From contig JAIWNF010000009.1 of the NCBI GenBank assembly GCA_025093555.1, positions 523,501 through 587,500 on the forward strand: 64,000 nt of DNA, written 5' to 3'. This DNA comes from Circinella umbellata. Its lineage: Eukaryota; Mucoromycota; Mucoromycetes; Mucorales; Lichtheimiaceae. The notes beneath the pieces are model-generated. The model saw only the letters and a list, made by a program, of their open reading frames with translations. It had not been told where the DNA came from and ran no database searches. Made by a program: the position numbers and the translations under genes. The stretch's first letter is position 1, and every line of letters starts with the position of its first letter. This document shows, piece by piece, positions 14,093-27,506 of this stretch.

Positions 14093-14654
14093 GTAATAAT
14101 GTATTTTGATTTCCTTTTTTTTAACCTATTATAATTATCTTTATATATATACAATTAGCTGATTTCTTTCGAGGTGCATTTGATGGCTCTGGTGCAGATA
14201 ATTTCTATGATGCTGGAAGCTGTATTGATGGTCGTTTAACATCTGCATGGAATTGTAAGTGATCCAAGTTTTTTGTTTTTTGATCAATTCTTCTCCTTTT
14301 TCTTTCTTTTTCTGTCTTTTTCCTCCCTTATGAACCTACTTTTTTTTATTGATACATGTTTACTTGTAATATATATATAGGGTGTTCACAAATTGAAAAG
14401 AAGCCATATTTTCCAGTTTTTCTATTGACGGTAAGGTTCTTTTTCAATATATATATATATTTAAAGCTCTATAAAAGTTACATATATAATACCCAGAACA
14501 AGTACAAAAATAAGTTATGCGAGCGGAAGTTAAAAAAGGAAAGGGAGAAGTTATTATACTACTTAAGGAGAAAAGGTTAAATGCTTAAAATTCACATGTT
14601 TTATATTTGGTTATTTAGGGATTCTTCGGCTTTGATGGTGGAGGTTGGAGTTAA
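11346..14654 (+). CDS. B-box zinc finger plus DUF2009 (UPF0652) protein
   Basis: Fourteen exons join in frame to about 597 aa: 11346-11504, 11678-11729, 11802-11920, 12007-12086, 12176-12229, 12314-12348, 12491-12677, 12783-12846, 12954-13261, 13379-13793, 13864-14002, 14159-14254, 14381-14430 and 14619-14654. Near the N-terminus is a B-box-type zinc-binding motif, FCVECKDQ then FCENCNEPFCEVCFG and MIHRTGKRAKH. An acidic linker follows, then the DUF2009 domain: IFEIGRRHKIMNPEKMR, IIPEGKSRSQIQAEI, CLYSIGDNNAYLRENRDPC, GTWIGSSVIHLGDKNVPNA, FFRGAFDGSGADNFYDAGSC, IDGRLTSAWNWCSQIEKKP and the end GFFGFDGGGWS. The family is conserved in fungi and other eukaryotes (S. pombe has a member) without an established biochemical function. 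The domain is complete. The 12th intron begins with a long TAA microsatellite. Confidence 0.93.
14004..14090. repeat. (TAA)29 microsatellite inside an intron
   Basis: Twenty-nine perfect TAA units run from 14004 to 14090. The intron donor is the G of 14003 plus the first units (GTAATA), so the repeat starts at the splice site. Removing 14003-14158 restores the conserved family sequence KAIL-ADFFRGAFDG, which shows the repeat is intronic and does not encode poly-Asn. Confidence 0.95.
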
Positions 14655-17317
14655 AGTATTATAAAATAAAATATAGAAAACTTTATGTAGAAATATACAA
14701 ATAAATAATAAAAATCCTTGATAACATAATATATACGACCGTGTAATTTCATATTAAGGGAGCTAGCTACTTTACATTCACTAGTTATTAGTATCACATA
14801 TATCATTTATATTAGGGGTAGAAGAGGAAATCATTTTACGAATAGTATCATTATGTTCAAAATGATTACAAACGTATAAATAAGGTAATTAAGAGTGCAT
14901 TGGACTAGTTCGACATTTAAAGGAGTACAATTTTACGGTAGCTATGTACGAGCAAAGTCTTGACCTATTATTATTTTTTTGGAGGGGGGAATGGTGAAGT
15001 CTAAGGCTTGTTTATATAATTATCTATTATGTGAAAGACCAAATGATATGTAAACAAGAGGTGACTAACATTTCCAAAGGAGGATATGTAAGAAAATAAA
15101 ACACGTGTGTCATCAACGTTTAATCGTAAAAAAGTATATTATTATTTGGACTTTGAAGAAAAAAAACTTATTTACACAATGAATTATAAGTATCATTGTC
15201 GTTTCTCCTTTAATGGCGCATCTGTTTCCCAGAATCGACCACTCATTTTATTGTTACACAAATGTATTCATTGTAAATATTTCATAAATGTCATCTGTCG
15301 TCTTTCGTTTGTTTGTGCTACACACATGCACAAAAATGTGGCAAACAATCAATTTATAATTATTTTTTTCTAACTTTATTAGTATCGACCGAAAAAAGAA
15401 AGAAATTGGTCAGATGTATATTACAGATGGAAATTGCTATGATCTTACTATGTTTATCTACATAAAAGAAAGAAAGAATACAGTAGTTGCCTCTGCAGGC
15501 ACCTTTGATGACTTCTCAGTGTAATGTTTATTATAGAGAGAAGTTAAAAAAAAGAAAGAAGTTTTCACATTTGGTTATTAAAAATGTTCGTTCTACTACT
15601 CCTTTATTATTATTATCATTATTATTATGCATAAAGAAAGCATTTTTGTGTTACTTTCTTGAAGAAGGGACCATTCTATTTCGTACATCTTAAATTGATC
15701 ATAAGTATTCAGTCACAGTATCATCTTATATAAGCTATTATTGCGACTGATGAAAGAGAATACAATACGATCACAAATTGTAGTATCCATATATTATAAA
15801 TATAATATACTAGTCTATTTACGTATTAACTTGACGACAAACAACGACATGTGTATTTGTAAATATAAATAGAGATCAGCGCCCCTAAAATAAAAAGTAA
15901 GTTTACTAGCATACTATGTTGATATAAGGTTCGTCCTTACATTTTGCTGTAATTTTTACTTTTCTTATTACTACGTATTAAATAGTATGTATTTTTAAGC
16001 AGTAACAAAAGTACAATATTATGTTTAGTATACGTTACGTTACGTATACTATATGCATATTATTATAAAAGGGTACATGATGTAAGGTTCTTAGAAATCT
16101 ATGCGCTTGCATTTGCATATAAAAAAGATGTAATTGAAAACTTCTTATTACATATTAATATTAGACATGGATTACTTTTTGATGGATTACATACTTATGC
16201 AAATTGTTAGATATCCCAGGAGAACGTGCTATATGCATTTTTTTTTGTTCTCGCTCTTCTTTGCAAAAATTAGGTATAAGTAATAATAATATATATTAAC
16301 ATTATAGTTACATAGTATATGATTATAGCACACCAAAGTCTCTGTTTTTTCTTTTGAAAAAACAACTTGTTTAATTACTATTAGATACGCAACAACAGGA
16401 GATCTTTTTTCATAAATACTGTCGTGACATAACAAAGTGATCAGCACAATAGTTTTAAAACTCCTTGGAAACGCAATAACTTTTTTTTTTCTTTTTTGGT
16501 AAAGGTTATGTGGAGGGTTGGGGAGAAGAGGGGGCAGGGGAGTTAAAAAAAGAAAAAGAAAGAGGGAGAAAGAGAAGAAAAAAAAAAGGGGGGGGGGGAG
16601 GTTGGGTACAGAGAGAGGGAGAGGAGAAGGCGAAGTAGAAGAAAGAAAGAAATAGAAAGTGCAATAAAAAAGCTAAAAACAATAACACATAACAATATAT
16701 CATTTTGATATAGTGTAAAAACACAACAGCTAATAGATAACCAAATCCTCCTTATTCCTGCACAACAGTTTACAAGCGAACGTTCTCTTCAGGGATTGAT
16801 AATATAAATAAATCGTATCAAAAATCTTATCCTATATATAAATATATATAACTAGTAACTGTTTTTACTTACTCAGGTTTTTTTGTGCACAACACTTACT
16901 AAAAAAATTTCTTCAATCAAAGAAAAGAGGCGTCTATCACTTATTTATTATTAGTGTTGCTTAAACACAAACTCTATTATCATTTCAAACTTATTTTAAT
17001 TCGTGTCAATTTTTCTTTATTATTTCAATTCTTTATTTCTCTTCTTTTACTTTTTCTTATTGTTATTTGATTTTTAAAATATTTGATACAACACATATCC
17101 ACTAATATATATTCACGAAGAAAAATAAAGGTTTGTAATAGTTTTTTTTTTCAACTCAATACCTTATTACGTCATCCTTTGCTTCTATTATTGAAATGAT
17201 TGACATATATCAACAATACTTTGTTGCTACGTGACTACTAGAATAATGCTGGCCAACTCTTATCTTCCGATTCCCTCTTGTGCTGATGGGTAAATAATAA
17301 AATAAATAGAAATAAAA
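14655..17317. other. intergenic with purine-rich tract and CP2 gene leader
   Basis: No gene was recognised in this 2.7 kb. Positions about 16500-16665 form a strongly purine-rich tract on the + strand (G and A runs, including (G)10 near 16590). The last few hundred bases are T-rich with many short T runs and probably form the leader of the CP2 gene. A 15-codon upstream open frame (MLANSYLPIPSCADG) sits at 17248-17295, ending 22 bp before the proposed CP2 start. Confidence 0.5.
17248..17295 (+). promoter_or_regulatory. candidate uORF of the CP2 factor gene
   Basis: A short frame from ATG 17248 to TAA 17295 encodes 15 residues and ends 22 bp before the proposed start at 17318. If it lies in the mRNA leader it could lower or regulate initiation at the main start. 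The leader was not mapped, so this is inference. Confidence 0.3.
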
Positions 17318-20249
17318 ATGCCTGGTCCTTTTTACATTTATATTGATGATACTCAACTTAATTTTTTTTCTTATGGTAGCTCATTTAGTGAACCTTCGTA
17401 TACAAACGATAATAACAATTTTAATACAAATATACAAAACCATTCTAGTAATCGATATCGGCAGCAACATTCACAACAGCAAACTATTTTAAGTAGTAAT
17501 AATGGTAATGGTCGATTTGACACAACATCATTAACAAACCATCATCATGTTCTACCAACAACAACTAGTTTGTCACCGATTTCATTTCTCAACAATAGTG
17601 GGAACTACCCCGCTCGAGCCACCACTAATGATACTACTGAGGCACCTGGCGTGCCTTATTCTATTGACACAACTATCCATCATCCTGTATTTTCAACAAA
17701 TCCATCACCTTACTCTTCTTCACCCTCATATTTATCAGGAGGACCTACAACAATAGCTCCATCTCCTCCAACAAGTTGTCCATCTCCAATTAGGTAAAAT
17801 AAATCATAAAACCGTTCGGAATCTCTTTCCCGATATATATTATATGTGTGAAAGAAAAGCAGAAGAAAAAGAAGGGGTGTAATAGTGTGTTTCTAATGGT
17901 GTAACCCATGCGTGAGGTATTACAAAAATTAGTAAAGAATAAAGTTTTTTTTAACTGACGTGTGGAATTTTTGTTAATGGTTTTCTTAGTCTCCGATACG
18001 ATATTATTTTAGAAGGTATAGTAAAGCAGATCTTTCTTTGGCTTCACACAGCAGTTACGTTTCTGGACTGTTAAAATTACTTTTTTTTATTTTCCTCTTG
18101 ATTCCATTTCTCGGTTTTTTTTATTGTTATATGTTGATGCATAATGTAACGTACTAACTGTTAAATATGGGGTCACTACTTAACATAATTATTTACTACA
18201 TTTAGCTCCTCCAGCTACTGCACAAAGATCGGAAGAAACACAACTTACTTATCTAAATAAAGGTATGTATTATTATGCATATCTAATTTATTATCTAAAC
18301 AGATATGCTAATACTACTAATATTTTTATATCTAGGGCAATATTACTGCATATCACTTTCCGATAATGAACAATATGACGGTATTCACACTAGTACTTTG
18401 GCTTTAATGTTTCATGATGATTCCCACCGTCGGTTAGCGCTCAACTATTGGAGATTCTGGTTAGGACAACAACAAGAACCCGAAACTGCACGAGCATTAG
18501 AAGCCAGTAAGTTACTAAAAAAAAAAGAAATAATATGATCCTCCCCCTTTTTTTCCATTCCTTCCAGACCATTTAAATAAAACAAAACCTTTCTTCTCCT
18601 CACCCTTATCTTTTTTGTTTTGCATCCCTTTTTTCTTCTTGGATTTTTTTTTAACTAGTTAATGCAAAATGAGAATAATTCAATAACAAAAGCTTATTCA
18701 ATAATCCGTTTCCCCTCTCGTTCTTTCTCCTTATAAAAAATTATTATAGATCACAATAGATGTTCTGGTATTCATAATGTACAATGTGATTACTTTGACC
18801 GTATTACTTTTGACTGGCATGGAAAACGTGGTGCAAAAATTTATATCAGGTTCAACTGTTTATCTACCGATTTTTCACGTATAAAAGGGGTTAAAGGTAT
18901 TCCTTTACGATTGCACATGAAAACACAAGTTTCAACGTCCACGGAACATCAAGTACAGCAACAGCCATTGATTGAAGCCACATATTGTAGAATTAAACTC
19001 TTTCGTGATAAGGTTTGTAATTTTCTTGAACTCTTTTTTTCTTTTTTTTTTTTAATCTACATATACTTCATGCTTATTTTTATTCTAATTTCAAAAAAAA
19101 ATATACATACCTCTATGTATTATTATTATACATTAGGGAGCTGAGCGCAAGAATAAGGATGATCAACGTCACATAGAGAAGCAACTTGAAAAGCTTCAAG
19201 GTATACTTTGTTTTTTTAAATTACGTAAAAAAAAAAGAGATCTACGTACTTTATTTTTTGTTTCTGTAATCAACCTGTCAAACTAACATATTTGATATAC
19301 TCTATACTACAGGAAACCCCGAAGAAGCGCACCCTTTGTTAAATGCTCTTCGAAGAGAAATAAAGTATACAGTTTTTTCAGATATCGCCGAAGAGTTATC
19401 ATCACCTGTCATGTCATCTGTTGCTCTGGAACAAACTTATTCTAATACTACGACTGCTGAGCGGTTCAAATCATCATCATTAAACAAATCATCGACATTT
19501 ACGTTTTCAACAAATACTTCATCACCGACTTCATCTTTATCATCATCATCACCACCACCTTCTACCAATATTTCTCCTGGAATTAGCTCTCCAATTTCTC
19601 CTCGTGGAATCAAACGTTCTGCCGCTACTGTTTCTAGTCAAGATTATTTCTGTCAATCACAGCCTAATCCTACTATTCGAACAGCAACTTATAATAATAG
19701 TGGAACATCATCCCTGTCACCATCAACTCCTTCGTCGTCATCTACATCATCTTCTCCAACTTATCCACCTCATTATTCAATGTATGATACCGGTAGTAAT
19801 AATGGTCCATTGGCAGTGAACGGTATTGACCCAAATTACATTCCAATTCGACGTCGTCGCCATGCTGGTAAATATTATTAGCGTGATAACTCTCAGTAAT
19901 AAGTATCAGCGTTATATCTAACTATTTTTTATATTCCTGTTTTTCAATATTAGTCCTTTCATTATTTGCAAGGTGTCCCAATGATGAATATTATAGAGCC
20001 ATTTATCTTGATGAGCTTAGTGTTCAAAACCTGATCGACAAGCTTTCAACTAAACTCAATGTACCAGTACCAATCAAAAATGTCATTCGACATGTTTCAA
20101 AACACGATGGTGATGAACCCACACAAGGCAATGTTATCGCTGTTCGTGTAGATGATACAATGGTTCGTGATATTCCAGAACAACAAGATATGGAAGTCGA
20201 AATCAAATTCAATGATGATGGCTTTGCTACAGTCATATTATGCTTTTAA
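17318..20249 (+). CDS. CP2/grainyhead-family transcription factor
   Basis: Eight exons join in frame to about 635 aa: 17318-17793, 17990-18015, 18206-18262, 18336-18506, 18750-19012, 19137-19200, 19313-19867 and 19954-20249. The first exon is Asn/Gln/Ser/Pro-rich and looks like an activation region. The CP2 DNA-binding domain follows: LRYDIILEAPPATAQRSEE, TQLTYLNKGQYYCISL, CDYFDRITFDWHGKRGAK, IYIRFNCLSTDFSRIKGVKG, then CRIKLFRDKGAERKNKDD. After a Ser/Pro/Thr-rich linker, the last exon (VLSLFARCPNDEYYRAIYL, LIDKLSTKLNVP) resembles the C-terminal dimerisation region of TFCP2-type proteins. CP2/grainyhead factors control cell-wall or epithelial-barrier gene programmes; in filamentous fungi they affect conidial separation and wall remodelling. 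The target here is unknown. The 26-nt second exon is required to keep the domain in frame. Confidence 0.92.
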
Positions 20250-21296
20250 ATCATAATTATATAACAAAATCCGTTCCTTAATATGTTGCACTTGAAAACA
20301 CGCACATATAAGATTCTTATTTGCTTTACTGATGGCTCGTATCCCTTTATTTCAACTTTTATTTCTCCTCATTTTTATTATTATAATGGTTCTTTTTCCT
20401 AAAAAGAAAAAGTAAACCCCACACGAGCATTCTTTTTTTTTTGATATCTCTATTATTTCTTTCCATCTATATCGGCTGATGAAGATAATGTTGAAGAAGC
20501 AGTAGTAAATCCTTTTTATTACAAAAATATGTACAAAAGAAACATCTTCCACTTGTATAATCAATTTTTTTTCTCTCTCTCTCGTATCCATTTTTTCTTT
20601 ACTGTTTACTGACAGGCGCAACATTTCGTTTTGTTTTGTTCAAGTTGTCCATCATATATATTATATTCGCGCACACATTTACCTTTTTTCTAAGCCTCTC
20701 ATATCTTAATTTTGGATGGGAGTTAGCATAAACTTTTTTTTTGCAAGTAATAATATTCTTTTACCAAATTTTATTTGAATCATCTTGCCTCCTTTTCTCC
20801 TGATTAGAAAAGAAAAAAAAGTCCTATTTATAAAAATGATGTTTTTTCTTCTGTTTGTGTTACAATAACAGTAAATTGTATTTTTACTATTCTAGTGTTA
20901 TATTAAAAATCAATAACAACAACAACAAAACTACAGTAATGTGTATAGCTATAAACAAATAAAACTGTCGTGAAATGTGTACCTCGTCATCATCATTATC
21001 AAATAAAAAATTATCAGGTTACAAGAAAATAAAAAAAAAATGATCGGGGGTTTTTAAATAAATGCAAGCAGTTAGCAAGTTCAAATGGGTCTAGCTGTTT
21101 TCATGTCCCACACGTTTACACATAACACTCGCATTACACAATCATCATCACTTAAACTCAACCAAACATAAAAGATAAAAATAAATAGTCTCACCCTTTC
21201 TCTTTCTCTTTTTCTATTCTTCTCCTTTTTTCTCTTCTTCTTTTTTTTTATTGTATTTGATGTATTAAAGGCCGTATATAAAGGAAAATAAATAAA
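20250..21296. other. intergenic, no gene recognised
   Basis: The 1 kb between two genes on the same strand contains the CP2 gene 3' UTR and the ABC transporter promoter. It has T/C-rich tracts near 20560-20600 and 21190-21245, the latter directly upstream of the ABC transporter start. No coding potential was seen. Confidence 0.5.
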
Positions 21297-24200
21297 ATGG
21301 ATGATCATAATAATTTGGATACCTTGTAAGCCTTATTTTTTTACTGATTTAAATGAAATTCCATGTATAAACTAACGCCGTTTTATTTTGTGTTTGGTGC
21401 TTGATCTTATTTTTTTTTTATGTTTCGAAAATAATATAGAACATTAGTAAAATGTGTATCACCAATACTAGTTATACTACCCGGTATAATATATCTCGGG
21501 TATCATAGACATTTGGAACCCGAAACATCTACATCAACACACGTTACATTATTGATGAAACAATCTTCTACATATTTGGCAACTTATGATCATCATTTTC
21601 ACCATAGCAGTAATAATTATAATAATAATAATAGTAATGCCAAGCAAAATCTGAATTATTGTAAAAGTCTACAAATTACATTAAGTAGTATATCTGTCTT
21701 TGGCTGGATCTATTATTTATTATCTCTACATGAACTATCAGAATCTATAAGATGTTTAACTTATTTTCTTGTCTGGGTAAATATCTTTATTCTTGTGTTA
21801 CTTGGTCTTCTCGAGAAACGATTTTTTTTGTTGGGATCGGGATAATGTACCCCTTTCTTTTTGCATTTTTGTTATAATATACTAAATTTGTTTATATTTA
21901 CATCTATTATAAAAAAAATACAGATACTTGTATTATCAATAATATTCATTTCACCTCCATATTATATGTATGGCGCAAGACATTATATTTATTTTTTGGT
22001 ATTTACATATGGATATTTATTAGCAGATGCTGGATACCACAACTATTATGAACATGGGTATCATCCTGCGGAAGAAGGAACAACAAGTGCAGACATCAAT
22101 CAGGGTGATGGCAGTAAAAGTATATGGGAAAACATTTATTTTGGTTTATGCTGTGTTTTATTTGTTATTTCGGGGACTACTCCACATCCCATTCACCCGT
22201 TAGATTTAAATAAACAAGTTAATAGTAAGGTATATACATATATATAAATATATATATATTAATTTCACAAGGCGACGAATCGGAGAAGGGGAAAGGGCCT
22301 AGGTTTATTCATGCAATCCAATACTTATTATTATTATTATTATTATTGTTAGGGAGATCATCAGACATGCCACAGTCCCGAAGCGTGCGCAAGTATTTTC
22401 TCTTGGGCTGTGTTTCAATGGGTAAGGAGAATGCATTATAAAAAACAAAAAGTTTCGAACAATAAAATAATAATGATATAATATACGTATAGGTTAATCC
22501 GTTAGTTACTTATGGTTTTTCGAATCCTATTTCTCGAGATAATTTGTATCCATTAACACATCAACATCGTGCACGATATGCTCATCAAAATTTTACAGCA
22601 GCTACAGATGAGAGTATAAAACCAACAACCACAACAAGACGTTCGATATGTTTATTATTATATAGACTTTACAAAGCTAATGAACGATCTATTTGGGTCC
22701 AGGTCATTTTTTCAAATGCAGCAGTTTTAGTATCTTATCTTAATCCTTACTTTCAACAATTATTCTTGGAGTATATTGAACAACAAAAAGAAGAAAAAGA
22801 TGATTCAAAACCACAAACTACTATCCGTGTTGCTTACAGTTATGTATTAATGATGTTTCTTGCTGCAGTCGGTAAAATGTTTCTCACAAGTATTCAGCTA
22901 TTTGTCGGTCGGCGATGGAATATACGAACACTGTGTATGTTGGATGCAGAAATTTATGCAAAATCATTAAGACGTAAAGATACATATGCCACATCAGAGG
23001 CAGTGAAAAAGGATGGTAACGTGGAGGATGACGAAAATATTGGAAAAGATGAACATAATGACGAAAAGAAGGATAATGATGATGGTGGAGATGATGGGGA
23101 TAATGCAAATGACGGAATTGGAAAAATCACAAATTTGATGAGCTTGGATGCGGATCATATCGCAGATTTACCAGCATATATTTTTGTAAGTTTCTATCGT
23201 TATCATGGTAAAAAAACACAAGATTAGATGTGAAGGAATTATAATTGACATGTGTCGATATTATTACGGTCAGCATGATGGGAAGGGATTGCATAGTTCT
23301 AAATCCAAGCAGATATAAGAGTGAATAGTCAGGCGAATATATTAATAATTGCCTTTTATAGATGTTTTACAATGTACCCATTGAAATGACTATCGCCATG
23401 ATATATCTTTACTATCTTCTTGGCACAGCAGCTATTGTGGGTCTTGGCGTATTGGTTTTTTTCTTTCCTATGACTTATGTGCTGGTAAACAAAATTCGCC
23501 AAGCATATATGAAGTTATCACGTGCAGAAGACAAACGAAATAATTTAGTAAACGAGCTTTTACAAGGCATTCGTATTATCAAGTATACAGCGTGGGAAAG
23601 AAATTGGCAATCAAAAATCATGGATGCCAGAAATGCAGAACTGAAACAAATACGCCGGACGTGTATACTTGATATCATCATGAGTGTGGGTTATTTGACA
23701 ATGCCAGTGCTTGTATCGGCATGTTCTTTCATTTGGTATGTCAAAGTTTCTCAGCGTGAATTGACAGCAAGGTAGTTATTATTTTTATATATTGATATCT
23801 TATTCATTTTTTACGGATAATACTCAAACTTATTGACCAGAGAAAGGTTTTAAGATAATAACATTTGAGTATTTAAATTAGCGTCGTGTTTGTCAGTATC
23901 ACACTATTTGATATGCTCCAAAGCCCAATTATGCTAGTCCCCGATGCTATTAGTGCATTTACCGAAGCATATGTTAGTTTAAAACGTATTTCAACCTATC
24001 TTAAAGACCCAGAAGTTCAACCACCAACAAGAGATGACAACTCCTCTAGTTCGGGCCAACCACGCGTCGGTTTTGAGAGTTCTATATTTGAATGGCCTAA
24101 CAACAAAAACATTGAAAAGCCATCAGCATCTGAACACATTATCCCAGACGAATATATTAATGAGCGTACACCCTTACTTTCAAACAATAGCAATGATCAT

Positions 24201-27200
24201 TGTAACAAATATCTAAGCAACACTAAGACCAACAGTAATGACGTATCATCTATCTCCCAGCAACAAAAATTTATACCATTTCAATTACGTATACCCTCTG
24301 CTTTTGATTTCCCATCCAATCAGCTCAGTTTAGTCTATGGCTCTACAGGTTCTGGGAAAAGCAGTCTTTTGCATGCACTTTTGGGAGAAATGGACACTTT
24401 GAAAGGAAAAGCATATCTACCACTGAATGGTTTTCCTCATAATAATGATACGACGGCATCTACGCAACATTTACATGCCAGTGAACAAGATTGTTATGAT
24501 GAAGAGGGGCAAACGTTTTACAGTGGAGCTATTGCTGCAGCATTTTCTAATTCAGTTGCTTATGCAGCACAACAGCCGTTTTTACTTCAAGCAACAATAC
24601 GTGATAATATTCTTTTTGGTCAGCCTTATGAAGCGGAACGATATCAAAAAGTATTATGGCAATGTGCTCTTGTAAAAGATTTATCAATTTTGCCTCACAG
24701 TGATCAGACTGAGATTGGAGAAAAAGGAATTTCTCTTTCAGGTGGTCAGAAACAAAGGTAACAGCTTTTTTTTCCCAGCTGAAGCTATTATTACTTTACT
24801 AGAAGACATGTGGGGGAAAAAACCGATTTAACCTAATTAAATTCGTATTTTATCAGAATATCACTTGCACGGGTTGTATATTCATATGCCAATGTCGTAC
24901 TATTGGATGATTGTCTAAGTGCAGTAGATTCACACACATCTCGTCATATTTTTGAACACTGTGTTAGTGGCAGTCTGTTAAAAGGTCGTACTGTTGTCAT
25001 GGTAACACATCATATTCAGCTTTGTTTACCAGCAGCCGGTTTTTTAGTTCGTCTTGATCAAGGTGGTACAGTCGGAGCATATGGTACAGTTGAAGAATTA
25101 CAACAATCTGACAAGCTAATTGAAGCTTGCTGTGTAGCTAGTAATGCGGTCAGTAGTTCTGCAAGTTCTTCTTCAACAACAGAGGCAGAAGATGATATTA
25201 TTGACGATAGAACACATCATACAATAGCAGATGAAGACGAGCATTATTTATCGAATAAACAACAAAAAGATGAAACTATAGGCAAATTAATACAAGATGA
25301 ACAATCAGAAAAGGGCCATGTTAAAGTCAAAGTCTACTTAACCTATTTACGCGCTTGTGGTGGATGGTTATTTTGGATCGCACTAGCAATATTCTTTTCT
25401 ACATCACGGGCTCTAGTGTTTGCTGAAAACTGGTAAATTAAACTCTTATTTTATGCATTAAAAACAGTATTAATGTTCTGAATCGATTAAAAATAATAAT
25501 AATAATCGTACATATAAACAGGTGGTTAAGAATATGGGCAGCTTCTTATACACCAACTGGCCCAAAGGAACCATTCAGTAACTCGTCATCCTTTACTCAT
25601 TTTGGTGGCATTCTCAGTAGCAACAATGATGAAAACAACATAAATATGTTTCACATTCATGAGGATTATAGTATCACTAAAAATAACACTAGTAATAATG
25701 AACTTTCAACAAACGCCGCTGCTGATGTTCCGGTCGATTATTACATTTCAGTGTATGTTCTTATTTGTTTATCCTTTGTGATGTGTGATGCATTACGCAA
25801 CATTCTACTTTATTGGGGATCTATTCGTGGAGCAAGGGCTTTATTTGTACAATTACTCGATCGAATCATTCATGCACCTTTACGATTTTTTGACACAACA
25901 CCTTGTGGAAGAATTCTTAATCGTTTTGGAGCCGATATGTCTGTGATTGATATGCATATGGCACGAACAGCTGGAGTACTTATCGAATGTCTTACTGGTA
26001 TGGTGGCTTCGTCCATTATTATTAGTGTTATTACTCCTAATTTCATTATAGTAGCGCTTCTTACTGGTAAATATTTTATTATTTTTATTTTCTCGGTCAG
26101 ACAGAGCACAAAGATAATATTAAACACTATAAGAAACTTTTCCGGCATACTGACGTTACATCATAGCAATCATATATTTAATCATTGGCTTACTATATTT
26201 GCGATCATCACGGGAACTAAAACGATTAAATTCTGTCAATCGATCACCTATATACACTCATTTCACCGAAACACTTGCTGGAGTGACGACTATCCGAGCC
26301 TTTGGACAACAGTATCAATTTCTATCAGCAATGTACGAGAAACTTGACACTTATATTACACCTTATTATCTCCTCTGGATGGTCAATCGATGGCTACTTA
26401 TACGTATGGACACAGCTGGAGCTCTCATGTCATTTGGTGCTGGCATCCTGATTCTTCAAAATATCGACTCCATTGACGCGGGCATGGCAGGTATCTCACT
26501 CATTTATGCACGTACATTTTTAGTGCATGTCTATTGGATGATTCGTCAATACACCCAAGTAGAGATAAACATGAATTCTGTTGAACGTATTCAAGAATAT
26601 CTCGAATTGGATCAAGAACCACGCAATCAGCCCAAACCACCCAAAAATTGGCCAACAACAGCAAAATTGCAAATACGCGATTTGTATATTCGATATGCGC
26701 CTGATCTTGATCCTGTGTTGCACGGTATTTCATTTGATGTTCAAGATAAGGAAAAAATTGGGATTGTAGGAAGAACTGGTTCTGGGAAAACGACGCTTGC
26801 CTTATCCTTATTCAGATTTTTGGAGCCATCTTCTTCTTTTGTTGCTACAGATGGTGATAGTAGTAGTGAAAATGAGGGTAAAATCATCTTGGATGGTGTC
26901 GATATTACCAAGATTGATCTGAAAAGTCTTCGATCCAGCTTAACAATGATACCTCAAGATGCTGCTTTATTTTCGGGTACCATCCGATCCAATTTGGATC
27001 CATTTGATGAGCACTCCGATGATGAATTATGGTCAGCACTTGAACGTGTTCACATTAAATCCGTGATTCAAAATCTTGATCAATCTGTCAGTCATGGTGG
27101 ACAAAATTTCTCGCAAGGACAACGGCAATTATTATGTATGGCACGTGCTTTGTTGCAATCCAACAATAAATTGATTGTCATGGACGAAGCTACAGCAAGT

Positions 27201-27506
27201 GTAGATTTTGATATGGATGCCAAGATACAATCTACAATCCGTCAAGCTTTCCAGCAATCGACACTTATATGTGTAGCTCACAGACTACGAACAGTGATTG
27301 ATTATGATCGTGTTCTTGTAATGGACCAAGGTCATGTCGTAGAATATGATACACCTTGGAACTTATTAAACCGAAATCCACCGAGTCTTTTCCGTGCCAT
27401 GTGTGAACAAACTGGCGAACTTAATATCCTGATAAATATGGCAAGGCCAAAACAAACTCCCAATGATTATAAAAACACTCCTCAACCCCTTCCGAATCAA
27501 CCATAG
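21297..27506 (+). CDS. ABCC (MRP-type) full ABC transporter, Ybt1/Vmr1-like
   Basis: Ten exons join in frame to about 1726 aa: 21297-21325, 21440-21776, 21924-22229, 22353-22421, 22493-23185, 23362-23771, 23882-24757, 24857-25432, 25522-26066 and 26167-27506. The order is an N-terminal membrane region (TMD0), TMD1, NBD1, TMD2 and NBD2. NBD1 has Walker A GSTGSGKSSL, signature LSGGQKQR and Walker B VVLLDDCLSAVDSH. NBD2 has Walker A GRTGSGKTTL, signature FSQGQRQLLC and Walker B KLIVMDEATASVD. The Asp-Asp in place of Asp-Glu in NBD1 Walker B is usual in the ABCC family and marks NBD1 as the degenerate site. The LLDDCLSAVDSHT block resembles yeast vacuolar Ybt1/Vmr1. Long acidic inserts lie in TMD1 and before NBD1; the latter carries E-R-T-P-L-L, an AP-3-type vacuolar sorting motif (24162-24179). 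Substrate is not predictable; glutathione conjugates or organic anions are typical. Confidence 0.95.

Noticed and set aside
13915..14154. Frames with long poly-Asn or poly-Ile across the TAA repeat
   Set aside because: The repeat is intronic; splicing it out gives the conserved DUF2009 sequence.
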